The notes under the pieces are model-generated. The model searched no databases, had not been told where the DNA came from, and saw nothing but the letters and a program-made list of their open reading frames with translations. Below, piece after piece: positions 6,580 through 12,933 of a stretch of DNA of 14,109 nucleotides (its first letter is position 1; each line of letters opens with the position of its first letter). Made by a program: the position numbers and the translations under genes. Source of the DNA: an uncultured Thermoleophilia bacterium (GTDB lineage Bacteria > Actinomycetota > Thermoleophilia > UBA2241); NCBI GenBank assembly GCA_903912585.1, contig CAIWHY010000567.1, positions 1 to 14,109 on the forward strand. Direction: 5' to 3'.

Positions 6580-7557
6580 TCACATCCAGCCGCGCCGCCG
6601 GAACAGCACGAACATGACGGCGACGGCCGCCGCCTGGGTGGCCAGACCGAGCAGCAGGAACGCCGGCCAGCCGCCGAGGTGCACGATGAGCCACGGGAAG
6701 TTCATCCCGAAGAAGCCGGTGATCCAGGCGAGCGGCATGAAGATGGTCGCCACGATGGTCAGCCGCTTCATCACCTCGTTCAACCGGTTGGAGACGGTCG
6801 ACAGGTACACGTCCATCGCGCCGGTGAGCAGGTCGCGGTAGCTGTCCACGAGGTCGCTGATGCGGATGAGGTGATCGTAGACGTCGCGATAGTAGCGCTC
6901 CATGTCGGGCGTCATGCCGGGGATGGCGACGACGCCCGTCACCAGCCGCGCGAAGGTGTCGCGCTCCGGCGTGATCACCTTGCGCCAGGTCACGAGGCGC
7001 CGCTTGAGGCCGAAGATCTGCTGGAGCTGCGCGTCGTCCGGCTTCTGCAGCACGCCGCTCTCGAGCTCGTCGATGCGGTCGTCGAGCTTGGCGAGGCCGG
7101 GGAAGAAGCTGTCGGCGAGCGCATCGACGACCAGATAGAGCATCATGGCGCCCTTTGCCGGCGGCGACATCTCGCGGGCCGCCCGGGCGCGCAGGTCGTC
7201 AAAGGGCGGGCAGCTGTCGCGGTGCACGGTCACGAGGTACTTCTCGCTGAAGAAGCAGTGCACCTCGACGAGCCCGTCCGCGTCCTCGTTGGCGCCATAG
7301 GCCACGAGCAGGACGAAGCCGTCGAACGGATCGAGCTTGGGGCGCTGCCCGAAGTGGGCGGCGTCCTCCACGGCGAGCGGATGGAAGGCGAAGACGTCGG
7401 TGAGCATCTTCAGGTCGCCGGCCGTCGGCTTGTGCAGGTCGAGCCAGAAGAACTCGCTCTCGGCGAGGTGCTGCTTCACGAGTTCCTCGTCGACGTGGTC
7501 GTGGGCCCCGCCCGCGTCCACGAGGAACGAGGCGGGGTGCGGCGGCTTCTTGGGCAT
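6580..7557 (-). CDS. corA: CorA-family magnesium/divalent-cation transporter
   Basis: A 325-residue protein of the CorA superfamily, which forms pentameric Mg2+ (or Co2+/Ni2+) channels in the membrane. The N-terminal alpha/beta cytoplasmic domain includes FWLDLHKPT, FAFHPLAVEDA and FFSEKYLVTVHR; a long helical stalk follows. The signature GMN (284-286) sits at the end of the first membrane helix, within TGFFGMNF, and a second membrane helix (about 295-317) leads to the basic end RRRGWM. Length is normal for the family. The ATG at 7557 is chosen over an in-frame GTG 46 codons upstream because AGGAG (7564-7568) lies six bases before it and the extra N-terminus resembles no CorA. Family members differ in ion choice, so the exact ion is open. 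The gene is divergent from the cytochrome gene. Confidence 0.93.
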   Translation of the reverse strand: MPKKPPHPASFLVDAGGAHDHVDEELVKQHLAESEFFWLDLHKPTAGDLKMLTDVFAFHPLAVEDAAHFGQRPKLDPFDGFVLLVAYGANEDADGLVEVHCFFSEKYLVTVHRDSCPPFDDLRARAAREMSPPAKGAMMLYLVVDALADSFFPGLAKLDDRIDELESGVLQKPDDAQLQQIFGLKRRLVTWRKVITPERDTFARLVTGVVAIPGMTPDMERYYRDVYDHLIRISDLVDSYRDLLTGAMDVYLSTVSNRLNEVMKRLTIVATIFMPLAWITGFFGMNFPWLIVHLGGWPAFLLLGLATQAAAVAVMFVLFRRRGWM

Positions 7558-7666
7558 GGATCGCTCCTGGGAGAGTGCCTTCGCGGCGGGCGCGCCTGCG
7601 TCGCCGCCGCCCGTACTCCATTCGCTGCCCGACGCCGGCATTCCTAGGTCCGGCGAGCCGCGCTTC

Positions 7667-7678
7667 GTCAGTCCTGAC
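7667..7678. repeat. Small palindrome in the corA-cytochrome divergent region
   Basis: GTCAG, two bases, CTGAC. It overlaps CTGACA (7674-7679), which resembles a -35 for the cytochrome gene, although no well-spaced -10 follows. An operator is possible but unproven. The rest of the 204-bp divergent region holds only the two ribosome sites. Confidence 0.25.
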
Positions 7679-7761
7679 AACGCACGCGGGCTCAAGATTC
7701 GGGCGACGCTGCCGATGTGTATCGACTATCGCGAACCACTTATGTGAGGGAGGAGGGCATC

Positions 7762-9534
7762 GTGGCGAACCATCGCTCCCGGGCCGTGCCGATCGTGAGC
7801 AGGCCCGTTACGCTCGTGCTCGCTACCGTCGCTCTCTTGCTCCTCTGCGCCGCGCTGGCCGTGCCCGCGTTCGCCCACAGCAGCTACAGACATGGGACCG
7901 CGACCAGCAAATCGGCCTGCGTGGGGGGTTGCCACAGTGGCAGCTCCAGCAACACGATGTGCACGACGTCCTGTCATCAGGGCTTCAAAGTCGAGGGAAG
8001 CACGCGGTGGTGCTGGGACTGTCACACTCCAGGGCAGAGCACGCTGGCGTGGCGCAACGGGGCCTGCACAGGGGCCTGTCACGCTGCCACGGTCCACGCG
8101 GGCGCCGGCTCCAAGACCTGCGTCACGTGCCACCGCGTGAGCGCCTCGGCCACGGATCCCGGCTCCAGCCCGCACCACGACGGCGTCGTCGGCACGGTGC
8201 CGTCGTGCCAGACGTGTCACGACGGCAAGACGGCGTCGCTCCAGACGAGCCACGCCGGCATCGCCGCGTGCCCGTCCTGCCACAACGGGATGGACCGTCC
8301 CGTCGTGCCCGCCGCCTGCCTCGCGTGCCACAGTTCCGCCGCGCACTCCGAGGCCAAGCAGATCGCCTACACCAACGACCTGTCGTGCGCCGACGCCCGC
8401 TGTCACGGCAGCGCCGTCATCCACGGCACGGCGCCTGCGCTCACCAAGACCTGCACGGACTGTCACGCCGCGCACTACCAGGCGCTTGGCACCTGCACGG
8501 CGTGCCACAAGTCCGGCGCGGCCTACCATCACGGCACGGCGCGGGCCGTCGCGCTGGCCGACTGCGTGACCTGCCACGACGGGAGTGTCGCCACCGCTCG
8601 TGCCGGCCATCAGACCACGGCGAGCTGCACTGTCTGCCACACCGCCGGCATGACCACGCCGGACGTGCCGGCGGTATGCATCACCTGTCACGACGTGGGC
8701 TCGCCCGCGACGGCCACTTGCCTGCAGAGCGGCTGCCACACGTCGGCCGCCTTGCACTCCAGGCAGGCGCCCACGCCCGCGGACTGTACGGCCGGCGGCT
8801 GCCACACGGCGCATTTCCAGGCCATCGCCACCTGCACCGTGTGTCACACGGACCGCGCCGGCTATCACCATCGCGGCGTCAAGGCGACGCCTCTCGCCGC
8901 GTGCTCGGCCTGCCACGACGGCAGCGTCGCGGCGGCTAAGCAGGCCCACTCCGGCCTCGCGTGCGCCTCGTGCCACACAGGCATGGATCGCCCGGCGCAA
9001 CCCGCGACTTGCCGCAGTTGCCACGACTGGCAGCCCGTCGGCACGGCCGCCTGCACGACGTGCCACAGCGTCGGCGGCTCTCTGGCGAGAGACCAGGCGC
9101 ACAGCCTGACTCCGGGCTCCGGTACCACATGCACCACGTGTCACCGGAGCCACTACGCCGACCTCGGCGCCTGCAAGACGTGCCACGGGGCCTACGTCGG
9201 CACGCACCACAGGACGACCACGCTGACCGACGCGCGACTCACGCTCTCGGCCAGGCCGGCCAAGGTCAGGCCCGGCGCGCGGGCGACGATCGCGGGAGTC
9301 CTGCGGACTGGGTCCGGGGCCGTGGCGGGGCAGGGCCTGCTCATCCAGGGTCGCCGGCTTCCGCGCGGAGCGTTCAAGACTGTCGCGTCGGTGCGCACGC
9401 GGGCCGGCGGCAGATACGGCCTCAGCGTCCAGCCGGTCGCCGGGATGGAGTATCGCGTCGTGTGGCGTCCGGCCGGAGCATTCACCCTCCGGTCGCGCCC
9501 GGCCGTCGTCACGGTCGGCGTCAGGATGCGCTAG
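7762..9534 (+). CDS. Secreted multiheme c-type cytochrome with 23 candidate heme sites
   Basis: A 590-residue protein. Residues 1-38 are a signal peptide (basic start, hydrophobic 16-34, cleavage likely after AFA at 36-38). Between 53 and 475 there are 23 heme-attachment motifs: 17 CX2CH, 3 CX3CH (53, 67, 102) and 3 CX4CH (209, 320, 342), about one per 18 residues, plus many spare His that could be distal ligands. Residues 149-483 are three similar modules of six hemes each; the first five motifs look like a worn half-copy. Residues about 487-590 have no Cys and look like a beta-sandwich (Ig-like or carboxypeptidase-regulatory-like) domain, with no C-terminal membrane anchor. Such proteins carry electrons across or outside the envelope; this one would work outside the membrane and needs a cytochrome c maturation system that is not in the window. 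The GTG at 7762 is chosen because AGGAGG (7751-7756) lies five bases before it. Confidence 0.93.
   Translation: MANHRSRAVPIVSRPVTLVLATVALLLLCAALAVPAFAHSSYRHGTATSKSACVGGCHSGSSSNTMCTTSCHQGFKVEGSTRWCWDCHTPGQSTLAWRNGACTGACHAATVHAGAGSKTCVTCHRVSASATDPGSSPHHDGVVGTVPSCQTCHDGKTASLQTSHAGIAACPSCHNGMDRPVVPAACLACHSSAAHSEAKQIAYTNDLSCADARCHGSAVIHGTAPALTKTCTDCHAAHYQALGTCTACHKSGAAYHHGTARAVALADCVTCHDGSVATARAGHQTTASCTVCHTAGMTTPDVPAVCITCHDVGSPATATCLQSGCHTSAALHSRQAPTPADCTAGGCHTAHFQAIATCTVCHTDRAGYHHRGVKATPLAACSACHDGSVAAAKQAHSGLACASCHTGMDRPAQPATCRSCHDWQPVGTAACTTCHSVGGSLARDQAHSLTPGSGTTCTTCHRSHYADLGACKTCHGAYVGTHHRTTTLTDARLTLSARPAKVRPGARATIAGVLRTGSGAVAGQGLLIQGRRLPRGAFKTVASVRTRAGGRYGLSVQPVAGMEYRVVWRPAGAFTLRSRPAVVTVGVRMR
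8206..9210 (+). repeat. Three successive six-heme modules within the cytochrome gene
   Basis: Modules begin at 8206, 8563 and 8902 (protein residues 149, 268 and 381; lengths about 119, 113 and 103). Each starts with CxxCHDG, continues through HxGxxxCxxCH and a PAxC..CH site, then a variable site, and ends with a CH..H(Y/F)..L/I..C(T/K)xCH block followed by HH. GMDRP recurs in modules 1 and 3, and CHDGSVA in modules 2 and 3. The pattern shows growth by internal duplication. Confidence 0.85.
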
Positions 9535-9545
9535 AGTCCGCGTTC

Positions 9546-9574
9546 TCGACGCTCGCGCCGCCGTCGTGTATACT
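9546..9574 (+). promoter_or_regulatory. Promoter of the infC-rpmI-rplT operon
   Basis: TCGACG (9546-9551) as -35, a 17-bp spacer, and TATACT (9569-9574) as -10. The -10 matches five of six consensus bases and the spacing is ideal. Transcription would begin near 9581, giving a leader of about 110 nt before IF3. It starts only 12 bp after the cytochrome stop. Confidence 0.6.
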
Positions 9575-9591
9575 CCCCTGCGCCATCAAGA

Positions 9592-9688
9592 GGGAACTTG
9601 CGAGTCCCCCACCCTGCGCCCTTCGCCGGTCGACAGGGTCCATCACGAGAAAGGAGATCGTGAGGGCTCGCCGCCGGCGAGCCTTTTT
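9592..9688 (+). promoter_or_regulatory. infC leader: putative transcription attenuator with alternative folds
   Basis: Three pairings can be read. P1 pairs GGGA (9592-9595) with TCCC (9605-9608). The terminator pairs 9665-9672 with 9676-9683. A third pairing joins GCGAGTCC (9600-9607) to GGGCTCGC (9664-9671): seven Watson-Crick pairs and one G-U. It would use one arm of both other stems, as an antiterminator does. A further ACCCT/AGGGT stem (9611-9615 with 9635-9639) lies between. In Bacillus subtilis this operon is known to be controlled by L20 through leader attenuation; whether the signal here is L20, IF3 or something else is not visible. Confidence 0.55.
9665..9688 (+). terminator. Intrinsic terminator inside the infC leader
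   Basis: GGCTCGCC, a 3-base loop, GGCGAGCC, then TTTTT. This is a perfect 8-bp GC-rich stem followed by a T-run, ending four bases before the ATG at 9693. Its place in front of a gene rather than behind one points to attenuation. It could also stop readthrough from the cytochrome gene. Confidence 0.8.
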
Positions 9689-9692
9689 CCGT

Positions 9693-10250
9693 ATGGGTAG
9701 ACCATTTTCTCCCAGAGATAAGTTCATGCGCGACCGGGCCAACGAGGTCCGCATCCGCATCAACGACGGCATCACGGTGCCGCAGGTCCGGTTGATAGAC
9801 GAGAACGGCGAGCAGCTCGGCGTACAGTCGATCCGCTTCGCCCAGGACTACGCCGCCGAGCACAATCTCGACTTGGTCGAGGTAGCCGCTCAGGCCGATC
9901 CGCCCGTCTGCCGGGTCATGAACTACAGCAAGTACCGCTACGAGCTCGAGCTCAAGGCGAAGCAGGCGCGCAAGCACCAGAGCCAGATCGTGATCAAGGA
10001 GATCAAGTTCCGGCCCAAGGTGGGCGTGCACGACTACGAGACGAAGAAGGGCCACGTGCTGCGGTTCCTCGAGCACAAGGACAAGGTCAAAGTGACGATC
10101 ATGTTCCGTGGCCGCGAAATGGTCCATCCGGAGCGCGGCGAGCAGCTGCTCCTGCGCCTCGCGGAGGACGTAAAGGAACACGGCGTGATCGAGTCCAAGC
10201 CTCTTCAGGATGGGCGCAACATGATCATGATGCTCGCGCCGGTGAAGTAG
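9693..10250 (+). CDS. infC: Translation initiation factor IF-3
   Basis: A 185-residue cytosolic factor that binds the 30S subunit, keeps 50S away and checks the start codon and initiator tRNA. The N-terminal domain includes RINDGITVPQVRLIDENGEQ (22-41) and DLVEVAAQADPPVCRVMNY (60-78); a helical linker follows; the C-terminal domain includes IKEIKFRP (101-108), DYETKKGHVLRFL (114-126) and VTIMFRGREM (134-143), ending in NMIMMLAPVK. The start is uncertain. ATG 9693 has no ribosome site. ATG 9726 would give 174 residues, closer to many homologues, with only a weak AGAGATAAG before it. GTG 9660 has AAAGGAG (9650-9656) three bases upstream but would place the terminator inside the coding region. 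It heads the operon, 15 bp before rpmI. Confidence 0.95.
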   Translation: MGRPFSPRDKFMRDRANEVRIRINDGITVPQVRLIDENGEQLGVQSIRFAQDYAAEHNLDLVEVAAQADPPVCRVMNYSKYRYELELKAKQARKHQSQIVIKEIKFRPKVGVHDYETKKGHVLRFLEHKDKVKVTIMFRGREMVHPERGEQLLLRLAEDVKEHGVIESKPLQDGRNMIMMLAPVK

Positions 10251-10265
10251 CGGGAGGAGGTGCGT

Positions 10266-10463
10266 ATGCCGAAGACAAAGACCCACAGCGCGTCGAAGAA
10301 GCGCTTTCGTCTCACGGGCTCGGGCAAGCTTGTCCGCCGCCACGGGATGAAGAGTCACCTCCTGGAGCACAAGAGCTCCAAGCGCAAGCGCGGGTTCCGC
10401 AAGGTGTACGACGTCAGCCAGGCAGATTCCAAGGGGATCAAGCGCCTGTTGGGGCTCCGCTGA
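10266..10463 (+). CDS. rpmI: 50S ribosomal protein L35
   Basis: A 65-residue, very basic protein of the large ribosomal subunit. It begins MPKTKTHSASKKRFRLTGSG, the family's standard N-terminus, and contains HLLEHKSSKRKRGFRK. Its length is the usual one. The ATG at 10266 is preceded by GGGAGGAGG (10252-10260) at five bases; a GTG at 10260 lies inside that ribosome site and is rejected. It sits between infC and rplT as in most bacteria and is probably translated in step with them. Confidence 0.97.
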   Translation: MPKTKTHSASKKRFRLTGSGKLVRRHGMKSHLLEHKSSKRKRGFRKVYDVSQADSKGIKRLLGLR

Positions 10464-10490
10464 GCCCACAAGTTCCGAGGAGTACCCACC

Positions 10491-10853
10491 ATGTCTCGAG
10501 TTAAACGGAGCGTCAGCGCCCGCAAGAAGCGCCGGAAGGTGCTCGAACAGGCGAAGGGCTACCGCGCCACTAAGAACTCAAGTTACAAGCGCGCCAAAGA
10601 GCAGGTCCAGCGCAGCGGTCAGTACGCGTACCGCGACCGCCGCGTGCGCAAGCGCGAGTTCCGCCGTTTGTGGATCATCCGCATCAACGCCGGCGCCCGC
10701 GAGAACGGCCTGTCGTACAACCAGTTCATGCACGGTCTCGAGCTGGCACAGGTGGAGCTCGACCGCAAGATCCTGGCCGAGCTCGCCGTGAGCGATCCCA
10801 AGTACTTCGCCTCGCTCGTCGACCAGGCGCGCGCGGCCCTCGAAGCGGCCTGA
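10491..10853 (+). CDS. rplT: 50S ribosomal protein L20
   Basis: A 120-residue basic protein that binds 23S rRNA early in 50S assembly. It begins MSRVKRSVSARKKRRKVLEQ and contains the conserved AKGYRATKNSSYKRAKEQV, RDRRVRKREFRRLWI-type core and INAGARENGLSYNQFMHGL. Length is typical. GAGGAG (10477-10482) lies eight bases before the ATG. L20 is the known repressor of this operon in E. coli and B. subtilis, so it is the natural candidate ligand of the leader at 9592-9688; that link is inference here. Confidence 0.97.
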   Translation: MSRVKRSVSARKKRRKVLEQAKGYRATKNSSYKRAKEQVQRSGQYAYRDRRVRKREFRRLWIIRINAGARENGLSYNQFMHGLELAQVELDRKILAELAVSDPKYFASLVDQARAALEAA

Positions 10854-10900
10854 GCGCCGGGCACAGGGCAGGCGAGCCGCTTGGGGTTTTAGGCCCACCG

Positions 10901-11824
10901 ATCACCAGCACGCAGAACGCCCTCGTCAAGCGGGCGGCGTCTCTGCGGCAGCGCAAGTTCCGTGAGCGCGAGGGCGCCTTCCTGGTGGAAGGCGCCGACC
11001 TAGTGGCGGCCGGCATCGCCGCCGGCCGCCGCCCACAGGTCGTCTTCGTGCGCGAGGAGCGCGCCGAGGAGCTCGGCGAGGCGTTCGCTGTGATGGCGGG
11101 CGGCCGTGGCGGCGCAGTAGGCGCAGGCTCACCTGCCGGCGCCGGCGAATCTCCGCCGCCGGCCGTCTACCCGGTCGACGAGCGCGTCGCGCACCGGCTT
11201 TCCACACTGGAGACGCCGCCCGACGCGCTCGCCGTGTTCCCGCTTCCGGAGCGGCCGCCGCTGGCGTCGCTGCGCGTGCTCGCGGCGGCCGGGCTCGTCG
11301 TGTACGCGGACGGCATCGCCGACCCCGGCAACATGGGCACGCTGCTGCGCGCGGCGGTCGCCTTCGGCGCCGCCGCTGTCGCGGCAGCGCCGGGGTCCGC
11401 CGACCTGTACGGCCCCAAGACCGTGCGCGCGAGCATGGGCGCCGTCTTCGGCGTGCCACTCTGGCCGGAACTGCCGCTGCGCGAGCTGCTGGAGCAGCTG
11501 CCCGGCGCCGAGGTGTACGGCCTCGCCGCGCACGGCGGCACGCCGATCGCCGAGGCAGCGCGTGACAGGATGCCGATCACCGAGGCCGCGCACGGCGCGC
11601 CGGCCGTGCTCGTCGTCGGGGCGGAGCGTCCCGGGCTCTCCGCCGAGGCGCTCGCCTGCGTCACGCAGCTGGTCACGATCCCGCTCGCGCCGGCTGCAGC
11701 TGGCGCCGTCGAGTCGCTCAACGCCGGCGTCGCCGGCGCGATCGCCCTCTACGAGCTCTCGCGCCGGTCCGCCGGCGCCCCCCAAGACCCCTCGCGTCGC
11801 TCGCCGGCGCCCGATCAAGGATGA
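10901..11824 (+). CDS. SpoU/TrmH-family 23S rRNA (or tRNA) 2'-O-ribose methyltransferase, start codon unusual
   Basis: About 307 residues. It transfers methyl from S-adenosylmethionine to a ribose 2'-OH. The N-terminal substrate-binding domain shows ITSTQNALVKRAASLRQRK and FLVEGADLV; a Gly/Ala-rich loop (about 66-87) is longer than usual. The SPOUT domain has all three motifs: DPGNMGTLLRAA (141-152; N144, R150), VVGAERPGLS (238-247; E242) and IPLAPAAAGAVESLNAGVAGA (from 260; S272, L273, N274). The place between rplT and pheS matches the mycobacterial gene called tsnR; the exact target nucleotide is not known. No ATG, GTG or TTG lies in frame between the rplT stop and the conserved FLVEG. The natural start is where homologues have M-I-T-S-T-Q-N, here ATC at 10901. 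A CTG at 10850, overlapping the rplT stop as CTGA, is the alternative. The gene ends overlapping the ATG of pheS by four bases. Confidence 0.85.
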   Translation: MTSTQNALVKRAASLRQRKFREREGAFLVEGADLVAAGIAAGRRPQVVFVREERAEELGEAFAVMAGGRGGAVGAGSPAGAGESPPPAVYPVDERVAHRLSTLETPPDALAVFPLPERPPLASLRVLAAAGLVVYADGIADPGNMGTLLRAAVAFGAAAVAAAPGSADLYGPKTVRASMGAVFGVPLWPELPLRELLEQLPGAEVYGLAAHGGTPIAEAARDRMPITEAAHGAPAVLVVGAERPGLSAEALACVTQLVTIPLAPAAAGAVESLNAGVAGAIALYELSRRSAGAPQDPSRRSPAPDQG

Positions 11825-12918
11825 CCATGGACGACGCGGACCTGCAGATGCTCAAGCAACGCGCCCCGGGCCTGGCGGCGATCTACCACACAGGGCGTGA
11901 GTCGATCCTTCACGCCGCGGATGTGGCCGCCCTCGAGCAGGCGCGCGTCACGACCCTCGGGCGCAAGAGCGCACTCACTGAGTTCCTGCGTTCGATCTCC
12001 ACGCTGCCCGCTGAAGACCGCCCGCTGGTCGGCAAGGGCGGCAACATCATCCGCAAGGAGCTCGAGGCGCTGGTCGACGAGCGCGAGGTGCGGCTCAAGG
12101 CCGCCGCCCTGAGCACGTCGCTGGCGGAGGAGCGCATCGACGTCACGCTCCCGGGCCAGCCGTTCCCGGCCGGCCACGAGCACCTCATCAGCCAGACCAT
12201 GCGCGAGGTCGAAGATATCTTCGTCGGCCTCGGGTACCGCATCGCGGAGGGCCCCGAGGTCGAGCTCGACTACTACAACTTCACGGCGCTCAACACGCCG
12301 CCGACCCACCCCGCGCGCTCCGCGCACGACACCTTCTGGGTCGTGGAGCAGCGCGAGACGATGCCGGAGGCCGTCGTCGACGCCGATCGCGGCGTGCTGC
12401 TGCGCACCCACACCTCTCCCGTCCAGGTGCGCGTCATGGAGCAGCAGGAGCCCCCGGTCTACGTCCTCTGCCTCGGCAAGGTCTACCGGCGCGACTCGGA
12501 CGCCACGCACACGCCGATGTTCCACCAGGTCGAGGGCCTCGTCGTCGACGAGGGCATCACCCTGGCCGATCTCAAGGGCACCGTGGCGCACTTCACGCGC
12601 GAGTTCTTCGGCGGCGACCGCGAGATCCGCGTGCGTCCGCACTTCTTCCCGTTCACGGAGCCGAGCATCGAGGTCGACGTGAGCTGCGAGCTCTGCGGCG
12701 GCAAGGGCTGTCGCTCGTGCAAGCACTCCGGCTGGCTCGAGATCATGGGCGCCGGCATGGTCGACCCCAACGTCTACGGGTTCGTCGGCTACGACCCGGA
12801 GAAGGTCAGCGGCTTCGCCTTCGGCATGGGGGTCGAGCGCATGGCGATGCTCAAGCACGGCATCCCCGACCTGCGCCTGTTTTACGACAACGACGTCCGC
12901 TTCCTGCGGCAGTTCTGA
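11821..12918 (+). CDS. pheS: Phenylalanine-tRNA ligase alpha subunit
   Basis: 365 residues, the catalytic subunit of the cytosolic alpha2-beta2 enzyme that charges tRNA-Phe. An N-terminal helical arm (1-100) is followed by the class II catalytic core: LLRTHTSPVQVR (193-204), RDSDATHTPMFHQVEGLVVD (224-243), FFPFTEPSIEVDV (275-287) and motif 3, FGMGVERMAMLKHGIPDLR (334-352). Four Cys (C289, C292, C297, C300) form a zinc-finger-like loop seen in many bacterial PheS, followed by the conserved SGWLEIMGAGMV. Two starts are possible: ATG 11821, overlapping the methyltransferase stop as ATGA, and ATG 11827, which has AAGG six bases upstream. The overlap indicates translational coupling. pheT follows after 15 bp. 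Confidence 0.97.
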   Translation: MTMDDADLQMLKQRAPGLAAIYHTGRESILHAADVAALEQARVTTLGRKSALTEFLRSISTLPAEDRPLVGKGGNIIRKELEALVDEREVRLKAAALSTSLAEERIDVTLPGQPFPAGHEHLISQTMREVEDIFVGLGYRIAEGPEVELDYYNFTALNTPPTHPARSAHDTFWVVEQRETMPEAVVDADRGVLLRTHTSPVQVRVMEQQEPPVYVLCLGKVYRRDSDATHTPMFHQVEGLVVDEGITLADLKGTVAHFTREFFGGDREIRVRPHFFPFTEPSIEVDVSCELCGGKGCRSCKHSGWLEIMGAGMVDPNVYGFVGYDPEKVSGFAFGMGVERMAMLKHGIPDLRLFYDNDVRFLRQF

Positions 12919-12933
12919 GAGGGGGCGGCGACG

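Noticed and set aside
7717..7761. Upstream GTG start for the cytochrome
   Set aside because: The GTG at 7762 has AGGAGG at ideal spacing and gives a clean signal peptide; the upstream GTG has no ribosome site.
7726..9210. A 494-codon minus-strand frame opposite the cytochrome
   Set aside because: It is a shadow created by the repeated heme-motif codons; the plus strand has the signal peptide, ribosome site and motifs.
8206..9210. Regularly spaced repeats resembling a CRISPR array
   Set aside because: The periodicity is protein-level heme modules in frame; unit lengths vary and the DNA is not repeated exactly.
10670..10900. Methyltransferase starting at GTG 10670 inside rplT
   Set aside because: It would overlap rplT by about 180 bp and add 77 residues with no resemblance to the family.
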